Source of the DNA: JACKIC01 sp964392305
Lineage (GTDB): Bacteria; Planctomycetota; UBA1135; UBA2386
Reading direction: 5' to 3'
Length of the DNA: 64,000 nucleotides
Assembly: GCA_964392305.1 (NCBI GenBank)
Contig: CAYMPV010000016.1
Coordinates: 81,308-145,307, forward strand
Positions 47,620 to 56,559 of this stretch are shown here, piece after piece. The notes below the pieces were generated by a model. That model saw only the letters and a program-made list of their open reading frames with translations. It searched no databases and was not told the origin of the DNA. The first letter of the stretch is position 1. Every line of letters begins with the position of its first letter. A program made the translations under genes and the position numbers.

Positions 47620-47891
47620 GCGCAACGAAGTTGACCCCACTCGGACAGGTCTTCATCGCCCGTCTGGCCAGCGCGACCCTGTCCGCTGCAGAGGTTCACG
47701 CGGCCTTGGAGCGCCACGAATGCGGCGACTGGGGCGAGTGCTGCCGCGCTGACTGGAAAGCCAACGACGCGGCCCTCAAGGCAGGGGACCGACTCGTCTC
47801 GGTCTACCGCACCGCGGACGGCAAGAAGTTCTGGATCATCACCGAGCACGACCGCTCGATGACCACGGTTCTCCTGCCCGAAGAATACTGA
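47616..47891 (+). CDS. Conserved small plasmid protein
   Basis: A 91-aa protein starting in an ATGA overlap. It contains 'HECGDWGECCRADWKANDAA' and 'RTADGKKFWIITEHDRSMTT', ending 'VLLPEEY'. The pattern (D-W-x-x-x-x-x-x-D-W-x-x-N-D-x-A, then W-I-I-T-E-x-D) is common in mobile-element proteins and is sometimes mislabelled as a restriction subunit. Function unknown. Confidence 0.65.
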   Translation: MSATKLTPLGQVFIARLASATLSAAEVHAALERHECGDWGECCRADWKANDAALKAGDRLVSVYRTADGKKFWIITEHDRSMTTVLLPEEY

Positions 47892-47910
47892 CCCGCTTAG
47901 CGTCCTACCG

Positions 47911-47934
47911 GTCGGCGGGGTCTCCCGCCGACCT
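47911..47934 (+). terminator. Rho-independent terminator after the 47332-47891 gene pair
   Basis: The stem GGTCGGCGGG with its complement (10 bp, GTCT loop) is followed by TTCTTCC, 19 bases after the stop of the preceding gene. Confidence 0.75.
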
Positions 47935-48144
47935 TCTTCCGCTCGTCTCACAACCCGCATTCATCCCAACATCACGCCGGACCCGCGATGGTGACCCTCT
48001 GGTGACCTCTGACTCGGCTTGACCCCAGGCAGCACGGAGTCTTGCGGCAGCTGCGGAACGCACGAATGGGACCCCCCGAAGGCGCCCGGTCGCCAGCCCA
48101 CATCGACATGCAGCGCTCGAGGCGACCTGTGGCTACTTCGTGTC

Positions 48145-48795
48145 GTGAACCACGCTGTTCGAATCCTCAGCCAGCGCGATGACGACATCTGCCGCCTCCT
48201 CACGCACAAGGTTCGCATCATCTCGCTGCCGCAGACCGCGGCCACGTGGTTTGCGTCAGCGGCTGACCCACTGCGTGCCGCGCGGAAGTGCGTCGCAGCC
48301 CTGAAGGAGGCCGGCCTCGTCACGGTGGCGACGCTTGTGGTGCATCCGCCAGTTGCAGTGCCGGCGCCGCTGGTGACGTGGAGTCCGGGCGATGCTGAGC
48401 CGAACCTCGGTTCTCTCGCCTACCGCCTCGAGCGCCGGTGGCCTCTGGCGCCCGTGCCGACCATGGTGGTGACCGCCACGAGGCAGGCTGCCGCCCGGTT
48501 CGGCGGGCACGGTGGGCGCCAGTCACGTCGCAGCGAGGCGTCTCACGACCTGTCGCTTGCCGGGCTCTACCTCGAGATGCGCATGCGCAGTCCACTGCGT
48601 GCCGAAGCATGGATGTCAGAGGCCGCGCTGCTTGCGGAGGGATGGGGGCGCAGGCAGCCTCTCCCGGACGCGTTGTTGCGCTTCGCAAGAGGCCGGCAAG
48701 TCGTGGTCGAGTTCGCTGGTTCGTACCCAAAAAGCCGCCTGGAGAGGTTTCACGCATTCTGCAAGAGGCGCGGTCTGACCTACGAGGTCTGGTGA
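48145..48795 (+). CDS. Replication-relaxation-type protein with winged helix and nuclease-like end
   Basis: A 216-aa protein. The N-terminal winged helix ('LSQRDDDICRLLTHKVRIIS', then 'ARKCVAALKEAGLVTVATLV') is followed by a C-terminal domain: 'DLSLAGLYLEMRMRSPLRAE' and 'PLPDALLRFARGRQVVVEFA', then 'SYPKSRLERFHAFCKRRGL'. The order P-D ... E ... K recalls PD-(D/E)xK folds. The layout fits the Replic_Relax family found beside coupling proteins on mobilisable elements. The GTG start at 48145 is chosen because upstream sequence looks non-coding. Confidence 0.6.
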   Translation: MNHAVRILSQRDDDICRLLTHKVRIISLPQTAATWFASAADPLRAARKCVAALKEAGLVTVATLVVHPPVAVPAPLVTWSPGDAEPNLGSLAYRLERRWPLAPVPTMVVTATRQAAARFGGHGGRQSRRSEASHDLSLAGLYLEMRMRSPLRAEAWMSEAALLAEGWGRRQPLPDALLRFARGRQVVVEFAGSYPKSRLERFHAFCKRRGLTYEVW

Positions 48796-48796
48796 C

Positions 48797-49501
48797 ATGG
48801 AAAAACGGGATCTCGATATTCTACGGCACGTAGCCCGACATGGCTTGTCGACGAAGGACATCATCCAGAAGGTGTTCTTCGGGGAAACAAGCTCGTCGAC
48901 GGTGTTCACGCGCCTGCTCAAGGAGAAGCGGCTCCTCACCTCTGACGGGCGGGTGCTTCCTGGTGGCCGCGTCTACTACCAGTGCTCCGAAGCTGGCCTC
49001 GCGGCCGTCGAGCAACATGAAGCATCGCGCGGCAAGGTCCGCCGCAACTACGTGGTGGACCCGCTCTCTGGTCAGCAGCTGCTCGACCGCCTTGCGGCGT
49101 TGTGGTTCTGCAACTGGGAAACCAACCAGCGAAGGCTACTCCTGCAATCCGAGGACCTCGCAGAACTCCTTGAGAGCTCTGACGCTCCGCGTGGCCTTCA
49201 CTGCCTCCAGGGCAGCGACCAACGATTCGCAATTCTCCGGATCTACGTTCCTGGACCAGTGACCGAGCCGACGAGGGTGCGGGAGCAAGTTGCGCAGATC
49301 GCAGATGGCCTTGTCCAGCACGACGCTGCCAAGAAGTGGGTCGTCACGAGGAACTACGGGATTCTCGTCCTGGTGCACGACCGTGACCGCCAGCAGGCCG
49401 TCCGGAAGGTCCTCTTCGCGAATGGGATCTCCGAGAAGGTGAGCCTCCACCTGGGCATCGCTCCCACGCCCGAGGTCTACGACAAGGCGGTGAAGTCGTG
49501 A
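48797..49501 (+). CDS. Second winged-helix relaxation-type protein
   Basis: A 234-aa protein starting one base after the previous stop. The N-terminus is a winged helix ('KRDLDILRHVARHGLSTKDI', 'SSTVFTRLLKEKRLLTSDGR'), again as in replication-relaxation proteins. The C-terminal half contains 'RLAALWFCNWETNQRRLLLQ' and 'KKWVVTRNYGILVLVHDRDR'. It overlaps the coupling-protein gene by GTGA, so its product probably works with that ATPase on plasmid DNA. Confidence 0.58.
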   Translation: MEKRDLDILRHVARHGLSTKDIIQKVFFGETSSSTVFTRLLKEKRLLTSDGRVLPGGRVYYQCSEAGLAAVEQHEASRGKVRRNYVVDPLSGQQLLDRLAALWFCNWETNQRRLLLQSEDLAELLESSDAPRGLHCLQGSDQRFAILRIYVPGPVTEPTRVREQVAQIADGLVQHDAAKKWVVTRNYGILVLVHDRDRQQAVRKVLFANGISEKVSLHLGIAPTPEVYDKAVKS

Positions 49502-52224
49502 CCGACGACCTGATGGAGCTGCATCAGCGCAAGCAGGCGGAGGCCGGTCGTATCGCGGAGTCAGCGAATCAAGACTTGGTGGACTACGCCCACGCCGTGG
49601 TGCTGTACCGACAGCGCCTCACTGAGCATGCCAAGGAGAGTGAAGCCTACAGGTGGGCGATGATCCGGCACAAAGATCAGTGTGTCCAGGTCGAAGCCTT
49701 CAGGATCCGCGACTTCGGGTCTCCGTCGGCGGAGGAGATTGCCCAGATGGTCGCCCGAATGGCCCGCGTCACGGTCGTGCTGGAACACGTCGTTCGTGAG
49801 ACGCGCATCATGGTCCCTGGCACGGGTCGGCTCGTGACGTTCGAGGTGCGTCCTGTCAATGGCCGTGGCCGAACGGGGCGATCGAGGTGGGCTTGCCTCG
49901 CAGATCGAATCGCCACGCTCATCCCTCGACGGAACGAGTTCTTGTTCGCATACAGGCTGTCCTTCTGCACCCGCTTGGATCTGGACTCACCCAACGATTT
50001 GGCCGATGCGATGAATCAGCTCCTGAGCTTTGCCGCGTTGCGATCGGCAGGTATCAGAGGCAAGCACGCTTGGAGGATACTTACCACGCCGCAATGCGAA
50101 GCAATCTTGGCGGGCGCGGCGCCGGGAACTGGCAGGCACACCATCACCGTCGAGTCAGCAGACCCGGAAGCTGTCGTCGAGAGTCTGGTTCCGGTGCACC
50201 AGTTGCAGGCCGAGACGCTGGCGCGATTCTCGGTGGGTTTGCGTAAGGGCGCGGAGCAGGCCCTGCAGCGGCACCGCTTGCCCATGCCGCTCGAGCTGCC
50301 GCACGCTCCGTCGCCCCCCTTGCCGCACCCAGGCGAGCCTCCGAAGGCCCCGCGAGCGCTGCCAGGCAGCCTCGGTTTTTGGTCTCTGCCCTGGGAAGCG
50401 ATCTACCGACTGCAGGGGCTGGATGTGCAGGTTCCGGGGCGTGGTGAGATTCTGTTGGGCTACTCCTACAGCAAGGAAGACCAGGCGCTCGTTCCAATTC
50501 GGCTTCCTCGGCAGCAGCTGCACTCGCATGTGCACCTCACAGGAGCTACGCGTTCCGGCAAGACGACCATGCTTGCGTCGCTCCTCGTCCAGTTGATACG
50601 AGGTTCTGATGATGCAGTGCCGCGGAGGGCAGAGGTCGAGGAGCCTCCGCCGATTCTGATAGTGGACCCCAAAGGTGACCTCGGGCTGTACAACACCGCA
50701 AGGATAGAAGCTCACAAGCGCGGTCAGCGTTTCCATGCCTTCGCAGCGACTGCGTCGCTGCACTCGGACCACATCGACGTATTCGGGACCATGATGAAGA
50801 TCACCACGAACCCGGACGAGATTGCGGGCATCCTGGCGAGGGCATTAGACCTGTTCCACGGTCCCGGCTATGGCAAGAGCCATTTTGGCAGGGACAACGC
50901 GAATCTCATTGCAAGGACTACCGAACAGCTCGGTCAGGCCGTGCGGGAGTGTCAGGAAGGCGGGGCGGGCGGTCTGAGCTTCGCACTCCTGATCGAGAAG
51001 CTCAAGAAGATGGCAGGGCGAGGTGGAAGCGGCGCCAACGAGGCGGTCAATGCCCTGGAGCCACTGGCCCGAATGGAGCGCCTTAGGCCGCGACCCGGTG
51101 CGGCGCCGGAGGACGCTATCGACCTCTGGCGCGTCGTGGAGGAGCGGCAGGTTGTCTACGTCTACGCCGATCAGTTCGGTGGGATTCGAAACCTCGACGT
51201 GATGCGCATCGTGATCTTCCTGTTGAACGCGGTTTGTCAGAAGCGCAAGGTGCAGGGAAAGGACCGGCGTGTCTACGCGGTCATCGACGAGTTCAAGGAC
51301 GTTCTCGGCACGAACCTGGGAACGGTCATCTCGACCGCCGCAGGCAACGGGCTGAGCCTGCTCATGGCGAACCAGTCAGTCGCCCAGCTTCGCAGCGGGG
51401 ACATCGACGTAGCGGCAGAGCTCAGCTCGAACGTGAACCTCCGCATCTTTCTCACCGCCGACAGTGCCGAGGACATCGAGGACATCCAGCGTCTGAGCGG
51501 CGAGTCTGCCCAGTGGTTTGCGAACATCGGCGTGAGTGCGTCGATCGGTAACACCGTCGGAAGCAGCACCAGTTCGACTTGGGGGCGGTCGGAGTCGCGC
51601 TCGAACGGTGTAACCAACAGCTTCACGAGGATGTGGTCGGAGTTCCAAGGGCGTTCTGTCTCAAAGACCGGCCTTGAAACGACAGTTGGCTCCTCTGAGG
51701 GAAGTTCGGAAGGCCATGGAGAGGGCGTTGCAAGAAAGGTAGAGTCCGGGACGACGGAGTCGGGCGGCGGGAGTGAAGCCAAGTCCCTACAGAGATCCGA
51801 GTCTGATGGAAGGAGCTTGTCGTTCACGGAGACGCCGCGTCCTACGGTTAACATCAACGAGATCCTCGCAACGGCAAGCCGACAGCTCGCTTGCTTCCTG
51901 TGGGTCCGACACGACATCGAGGGCCGGGATGCCCTCGGGGGGCGGCTCATCGCGGTACAGGCACTCCGATGCTTGGACGCGGACGAGTATCGGGCCCGCG
52001 ACCGGACGCCATGGCCGCGATGCGAAGGCGACGCGCAGGAGGAAGTGCCAAGCACGCAGCAACAACCTCTGGCGGCTGGTGCGCCGCCCAAGGTCCCGCG
52101 GGCGCCAGCGAAGGCTGCGTCGGCCGGCATGCCGGATGACCGGGCCGCCCAGTGTGCCCGACTCAAGCACCTGTTCGAAATCGAGTACCAGATCCCCATC
52201 AGCAAGAAGGACAAGAAGCCATGA
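49498..52224 (+). CDS. VirD4/TraG-like coupling ATPase
   Basis: A 908-aa protein. After an N-terminal helical region and a proline-rich linker, an FtsK/HerA-type ATPase core shows Walker A 'GATRSGKTT' (about 349-357), 'ILIVDPKGDLGLYNTARIEA' (about 387-406) and Walker B-like 'RRVYAVIDEFKDVLG' (about 590-604). A serine/threonine-rich stretch follows (about 680-780), then a motif containing 'LACFLWVRHDIEGRDALG'. Such proteins pump DNA for conjugation or mobilisation. No transmembrane anchor is obvious in the ATPase itself; the membrane coiled-coil protein encoded next may supply one. No relaxase gene was recognised. Confidence 0.78.
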   Translation: MTDDLMELHQRKQAEAGRIAESANQDLVDYAHAVVLYRQRLTEHAKESEAYRWAMIRHKDQCVQVEAFRIRDFGSPSAEEIAQMVARMARVTVVLEHVVRETRIMVPGTGRLVTFEVRPVNGRGRTGRSRWACLADRIATLIPRRNEFLFAYRLSFCTRLDLDSPNDLADAMNQLLSFAALRSAGIRGKHAWRILTTPQCEAILAGAAPGTGRHTITVESADPEAVVESLVPVHQLQAETLARFSVGLRKGAEQALQRHRLPMPLELPHAPSPPLPHPGEPPKAPRALPGSLGFWSLPWEAIYRLQGLDVQVPGRGEILLGYSYSKEDQALVPIRLPRQQLHSHVHLTGATRSGKTTMLASLLVQLIRGSDDAVPRRAEVEEPPPILIVDPKGDLGLYNTARIEAHKRGQRFHAFAATASLHSDHIDVFGTMMKITTNPDEIAGILARALDLFHGPGYGKSHFGRDNANLIARTTEQLGQAVRECQEGGAGGLSFALLIEKLKKMAGRGGSGANEAVNALEPLARMERLRPRPGAAPEDAIDLWRVVEERQVVYVYADQFGGIRNLDVMRIVIFLLNAVCQKRKVQGKDRRVYAVIDEFKDVLGTNLGTVISTAAGNGLSLLMANQSVAQLRSGDIDVAAELSSNVNLRIFLTADSAEDIEDIQRLSGESAQWFANIGVSASIGNTVGSSTSSTWGRSESRSNGVTNSFTRMWSEFQGRSVSKTGLETTVGSSEGSSEGHGEGVARKVESGTTESGGGSEAKSLQRSESDGRSLSFTETPRPTVNINEILATASRQLACFLWVRHDIEGRDALGGRLIAVQALRCLDADEYRARDRTPWPRCEGDAQEEVPSTQQQPLAAGAPPKVPRAPAKAASAGMPDDRAAQCARLKHLFEIEYQIPISKKDKKP

Positions 52225-53642
52225 ACCCGAACGTCTGTTCTACTCCGAAGGTCGAAGTCGTCACTCGCAAGTCTGGGCCTGGTGCGGTCTATGCCGTAGC
52301 TGGGTTGGGCGTCGTTGGGCTCGCCCTGGTGGCGGGATTCGTCACCTGGCGCGCCACGCGCAAGACGCCGGAGAGCGTCATGGAGTCCGCGGAGATTCTC
52401 CAGTCGAGCCTAAAGGTGGCTGCGGCCGAGAAGGAGGTCGCGGCGGTGCAGTTGGAGAACGACAAGGCAAGGTCCGCGCACCAGCAGTTGGCCAAGGACT
52501 GCCAGCTGCTGCGTAATCAGGTGGAGGATTTCTCCCGCCGATTCCTGGCCTACCACAGTCGATTCGGCGAGGTGCTGCAGAGCGAGGCTGGCAGCAGGAT
52601 CGCCGCGTCCGAGGACCTCGTCCGCGAATACGAGCTGCTTCGGGACGTTCAGGCTCCACCGCCCGTGGACGGCGGCCGGTTGATGGCCTTGGCCCACGAC
52701 GTGGAGGGCCGATGCGCGTCGGCGGTCGCCATGCAGGGTGCCATCGCAGGCCCTGTGCGTCAGGACGTGGATGCGGTGGCGGAGCATCTTGCTCGAGTCG
52801 CGGTCGCCGCCGAGGCTCTTGCGGCGGTGGATAAAGCGCTCTCCTCGTTGGTCGAGCGCTCTGAGGCTGTGGCCGCCGGGCCGACGAACCTCGCGGAAGC
52901 CCTGCGGCTGCGGCGAGAGCGGCAGGACGCAGGCATCCGCACCCGCTTGAAGGAGGAGGCTGACCGAATCGCGAAGAAGGAGGCCGACGCGAAGGCCAAG
53001 GTCCTCGCTGATGCTCTCGAGCGCAAGGCTGCGAAGGAAGTCGAGGCTCTTCAGGCGCAACTTCGGCAGGTCGAGGAACGCGAGGCCCTTCGGCTGCGGA
53101 ACGCCGAAGAGGAGCATGCGCAGCAGCTCGTGAAGATCAAGGCGGAAGCGGAGGCGCGCCTGGAGAAGCAGGCTGCGGACGCAGCTGCAGCGCGGCTTGC
53201 GTTCGAGCGTGAGATGGAGCGAGCGGAGCGCGAGGGGCAACGCGTTCGTGAGGAGATGGCAGCGGAGAGGCTCAATCTGCGGTGCAACAGCCCGGAGGTG
53301 CGCCAGGTCCTGGCTCCGTTCATGGCCGCTGGTTATTGGCAGCCAAGTGAGCAGATGGACGACCGGCTTGAGAAGCGCCCCATGTCGCTCTCGTTGCTGC
53401 AGGCGTGTGAGGCTCTGAGCCCTACTGCTGTAGGCCTGGGCAAGCTGTACGAGATCGCTGCCACCGGTGCCGACCGAGAGCGCCCGAGGTGGCTGGCCTA
53501 CGACACGGCGATCAACGCCGACCACATCAAGGGGGCCTGGTTTGTTGACCACCCGGAGGCTCTGGAGCTGGCGAAGCAGGCGCAAGCGATGCTCGTCGAG
53601 CTCGGGCCGCACCTGGTCGCCCGCAACATGCTCGCCAAGTAG
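52221..53642 (+). CDS. Membrane-anchored coiled-coil protein partner of the coupling ATPase
   Basis: A 473-aa protein with one transmembrane helix near residues 22-43 ('AVYAVAGLGVVGLALVAGFV') and then a long coiled coil (about 55-360, rich in E, A, K and R). The last 110 residues form a globular end ('VRQVLAPFMAAGYWQPSEQM'). It is coupled to the ATPase gene by ATGA. It may tether the ATPase to the membrane; it also recalls tape-like or structural proteins. Not assigned to a family. Confidence 0.65.
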   Translation: MNPNVCSTPKVEVVTRKSGPGAVYAVAGLGVVGLALVAGFVTWRATRKTPESVMESAEILQSSLKVAAAEKEVAAVQLENDKARSAHQQLAKDCQLLRNQVEDFSRRFLAYHSRFGEVLQSEAGSRIAASEDLVREYELLRDVQAPPPVDGGRLMALAHDVEGRCASAVAMQGAIAGPVRQDVDAVAEHLARVAVAAEALAAVDKALSSLVERSEAVAAGPTNLAEALRLRRERQDAGIRTRLKEEADRIAKKEADAKAKVLADALERKAAKEVEALQAQLRQVEEREALRLRNAEEEHAQQLVKIKAEAEARLEKQAADAAAARLAFEREMERAEREGQRVREEMAAERLNLRCNSPEVRQVLAPFMAAGYWQPSEQMDDRLEKRPMSLSLLQACEALSPTAVGLGKLYEIAATGADRERPRWLAYDTAINADHIKGAWFVDHPEALELAKQAQAMLVELGPHLVARNMLAK

Positions 53643-53677
53643 TTGCCTGGCGTTGTTGAGGCGTGCTACGGTTAGGC

Positions 53678-53830
53678 ATGCGCTTCGAACCCATCCGAGA
53701 GCTCCTGGATGCCGCCATCGACTACTGTCGGCGGGATCCGGAGCTCGTGATGTGGCGGGTGTTTTGGGCCGCGTTCGGTAGCGTGCTCGGGCTCCAGCTG
53801 GCCTTCGCGGTCTCCTCGGTGACCCGTTGA
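53678..53830 (+). CDS. 50-aa small membrane protein
   Basis: A short reading frame that reads 'MRFEPIRELLDAAIDYCRRD', then 'PELVMWRVFWAAFGSVLGLQ' and 'LAFAVSSVTR', that is, an amphipathic start and one transmembrane segment. It sits between the coiled-coil gene and a strong terminator that would end the operon, which favours its being real. TAGG before the ATG is a weak ribosome binding site. Confidence 0.45.
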   Translation: MRFEPIRELLDAAIDYCRRDPELVMWRVFWAAFGSVLGLQLAFAVSSVTR

Positions 53831-53851
53831 GCGCGTCGGGAGGCTTGGTCC

Positions 53852-53901
53852 AGAAAAGGAACAACCTCGACCAATGGTCAAGGTTGTTCCAGTTCTTTTC
53901 T
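53852..53901 (+). terminator. Strong terminator hairpin ending the coupling-protein operon
   Basis: Inner arms GGAACAACCT/AGGTTGTTCC with a further ACC-AAT-GGT fold in the loop, and outer arms AGAAAAG/CTTTTCT. With A-rich and T-rich ends it would work in both directions, which suits the convergent BREX operon. Confidence 0.8.
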
Positions 53902-54507
53902 AGGTTCAAAGGCGATCGTTTACAGATGCCTGAACCAACTCATCGCTGCGCAGCATACAATGACGCAGCATACTAGCACGGTTTGCCAATCCACACTGTA
54001 ACCATGATGGTGGTTATGTATGACGGTGACGTGCTTTCCTCTTCTTCTGTTCCTACTATGCATATACTCTCCATGAAAAGCAGCAAAGTCCTTGGAGGGT
54101 GCCTGCTGCAGATTCGTACACCCTGTAGAGTTCGCGTGAGCAAAATCTACACGGCGCACGAGTTAGGAGAGTTGGTGAAGAGTTGGGGAGTGAACTGAAA
54201 AGAACGCCCTGGTTTTGCCTCTTGGGTCGGGAGGAAGTCTTGACCGTAGCGGGATTTTACGTCTGCTATGACGAGTGGGGACGGTGCAAGGAGAATGCTG
54301 TTGGTTCGGGTCGGACCCGGGCACCGCTCCGTCCCCGCCCCCGGCTCGCGGCGGACCGCCCGGCCGCACCGCTGAGCTTGCGTTACCAGGGGTGCCTGGC
54401 ACGCAGGGAGTGGAAGACGGATGAGGTGCTAGCTCCAGTAGCCAGCAGCCGGTCTCAGCGCTGCACGGAGGGGTAGGAAATGTCCTTGGCGGTCCGCATG
54501 GACCACT
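53902..54507. other. AT-rich island between the coupling operon and the BREX operon
   Basis: About 600 bases with lower G+C (especially 53902-54200) than anything else in the window. It separates two convergent operons. Apart from the tiny leftward reading frame at 53920-54063 nothing coding is supported. The composition suggests a recent insertion, a junction, or the remains of a promoter/ncRNA region. Confidence 0.5.
53920..54063 (-). CDS. Possible 47-aa small membrane protein in the AT-rich island
   Basis: The reading frame gives a basic, histidine-rich start ('MHSRNRRRGKHVTVIHNHHH') and one clear transmembrane helix ('WQTVLVCCVIVCCAAMSWF'). GGAGAG lies close to the ATG. Composition and size fit a small toxin-like membrane peptide, but it is too short for certainty. 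Confidence 0.3.
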   Translation of the reverse strand: MHSRNRRRGKHVTVIHNHHHGYSVDWQTVLVCCVIVCCAAMSWFRHL

Positions 54508-56559
54508 TCACTCCGCCAAGCACTTCCAGACCGCATCCGCCGGGTCGCTGTAGAACTCGATCCCGATCTTCGTCCAAAGCTCGTCCGGCAAGTCGTTCAA
54601 CTGCCGGCGGGCGGCCACCGGCATCAGCAACGTCACCGCCTTCTTGTCGACGGCCAGCTCGGCGATCGCGACCGGGTTCCGCAGCATCTCGATCGACCCG
54701 CCTAGGTTCAGCGGCCCAACCAGGATCGTCCCGCCGCGCGTGTTCCGCTCCAGCAGCGCGCCCACCAAGGCGACCAGCACGGGCAGGCCGAGGCCTGCGC
54801 CCGACTTGTCCGCGTCCATCGGCCGGAACTGCACGGAGAACTCGTGGTTGCGCGGGTCGCGGTCGCCGACCAGCTGCTTCCCGCGCGCGTAGAGGTTCTG
54901 CTCGCCGACCTTGACGCTCTCGCGGAACGGGGGCGACGGCGGCTGGTTGAGGATCTTCACGCCCGATCCGGGGCCGACCGTGACCTCGATGCGGCACAGC
55001 GATGCCCCGGCTTCGCCACCGGGAGACACCGCCCAGATCTGCCCGGGGGGCAGCGGGTCGCCCTCGATCGCCTCGTCGCTGTGGAGCTCGGGCGTGGACA
55101 CGAACTGCTCGACCCCATCGACACCGAGGGTGTAGCTGAAGTGCGTGTTCCGGAACTCGCTCTTGAGGCAGCGCTTCTGCTGCTCCTTCACGCGTCGCCG
55201 GGCCTCGAGCGCGGTGCGCACGATCCACTCCAGGTCGGCATCCGGCACCGGCATCTCGCGGTCCGGGAACAGCAGCTTCGCCAAGCCGCTGACCGTCTTG
55301 TGCACGGCCTCGGTGTCGCGCCCACTCATGGCGCCGCCCCAGAAGACGCGGTTCTGCAGCAGGCTGATCCGGTTGTCGCGCCGCAGCCGCGACCAGCACT
55401 CGCTCAGGAAGTCGCTGACCAGGCCGAAGTGGTTGGTCAGGTGTTCCTTGGCGTTGAGCTTCGGGAACTCCCAGCCGGGTGCGAACGCATGGATTCGGTC
55501 GTGGAACGCCGTGTCGTCGCGCATCTCCTTGGGTAGCGGGCTCAGCAGGTGGCCGATCCGCTGCTGCTGCTCCACGTCGACATCGAAGTTGCCGACCATC
55601 ACGATGCTGCCCTCGGCACGGATGCTGTCCTTGCCGCGGCTGAACTCACCGGAGGCCATGTAGCCCTTCATGATGTTGACGCCGTCCTTCTGGTCGAAGG
55701 AGATGCCGGACACCTCGTCGAAGCAGACGACGTCGTACTGGCAAACGAGGCCGCGCTGGCCGTTGGCCATGTTGACGAACATCTTTGCGACCGTGGCCTT
55801 GCCGCCGGAGATCAGGTGCGCGTAGGGCGAGATCTGCTGGAAGATGTGGCTCTTGCCGGTGCCGCGGGGGCCGAGCTCGACCAAGTTGTAGTTGCGCTCG
55901 ACGAACGAGACCATGCGCAGCAGCACGACCATCTTGGCGCGGTCGTCCAGCGCGGTGGGCTCGTAGCCAACCGAGCGCAGCAGCAGGTTGCGCCACTCGT
56001 CGGTGGTGAACTGCTTGCGGCCCTTGCAGAGCACGTCCAGCACGTTCGGGCTCGACATCTGGATCGGCCGCAGTGCCGAGACGACGAAGGGGCGCCCGTT
56101 CTTCTCCTGCGCGATCAGAGCGTCGTACTCGAGGGTGATCTCGGCGTAGAAGCCGTCGGTCAGCATGCGCTCGTTGTCCTTCACGAGCGTGTCGGCCACC
56201 TGCACGTCGTTGAGCGCCAAGCTCGGCAGCTCCGCTAGGTAGCAGTCGTTCTTGGCGTCGAGCCGGGCCTTGATGATGTCGATCAGCTTGACGCTGCCCT
56301 GCTCGCGGGCCCGGGCCTTGAACAACTCCTCCTCCCCGGTGCGAACCGTGCGCCCGCGCAGCTGCTCTTCGACGATCTCCAGGCCCTCGTCGATCTCCTT
56401 CTGGTCGGTGCTGGCGCAGTAGCGGCCGAGCAGGAACTCGACCACGTAGGTGGGCACCGGGTACTGCCGCGAGTACTTGCGCACGAGGTCCTTGCGCACG
56501 AGGTAGCCGCCGAACGCAGACGCGGCGATCTTGTCGAGGTCATCCATGGGAACGGTCAT
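54508..56559 (-). CDS. brxL: BrxL-type ATPase with Lon-like C-terminal domain
   Basis: A 683-aa protein. The N-terminus reads 'LDKIAASAFGGYLVRKDLVR', a BrxL hallmark. The AAA+ core has Walker A 'ELGPRGTGKSHIFQ' (about residue 230) and 'YDVVCFDEVSGISFDQKDG' (Walker B). The C-terminal part (about 560-683) resembles the Lon protease domain, with 'DADKSGAGLGLPVLVALVGA' around the catalytic serine position. In BREX type 1 and 4 BrxL is needed for phage defence and binds DNA. It is the last gene of the operon, coupled to pglZ by ATGA. Confidence 0.88.
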   Translation of the reverse strand: MTVPMDDLDKIAASAFGGYLVRKDLVRKYSRQYPVPTYVVEFLLGRYCASTDQKEIDEGLEIVEEQLRGRTVRTGEEELFKARAREQGSVKLIDIIKARLDAKNDCYLAELPSLALNDVQVADTLVKDNERMLTDGFYAEITLEYDALIAQEKNGRPFVVSALRPIQMSSPNVLDVLCKGRKQFTTDEWRNLLLRSVGYEPTALDDRAKMVVLLRMVSFVERNYNLVELGPRGTGKSHIFQQISPYAHLISGGKATVAKMFVNMANGQRGLVCQYDVVCFDEVSGISFDQKDGVNIMKGYMASGEFSRGKDSIRAEGSIVMVGNFDVDVEQQQRIGHLLSPLPKEMRDDTAFHDRIHAFAPGWEFPKLNAKEHLTNHFGLVSDFLSECWSRLRRDNRISLLQNRVFWGGAMSGRDTEAVHKTVSGLAKLLFPDREMPVPDADLEWIVRTALEARRRVKEQQKRCLKSEFRNTHFSYTLGVDGVEQFVSTPELHSDEAIEGDPLPPGQIWAVSPGGEAGASLCRIEVTVGPGSGVKILNQPPSPPFRESVKVGEQNLYARGKQLVGDRDPRNHEFSVQFRPMDADKSGAGLGLPVLVALVGALLERNTRGGTILVGPLNLGGSIEMLRNPVAIAELAVDKKAVTLLMPVAARRQLNDLPDELWTKIGIEFYSDPADAVWKCLAE

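Noticed and set aside
48145..53642. Calling a complete conjugation (type IV secretion) system.
   Set aside because: Only a coupling-type ATPase and accessory proteins are seen; no relaxase, VirB4 or pilus genes are in the window.
53983..54198. A 71-codon forward frame in the AT-rich island.
   Set aside because: No ribosome binding site or recognisable pattern, and it overlaps the more plausible leftward frame. The stretch is low in G+C, where chance frames start easily.
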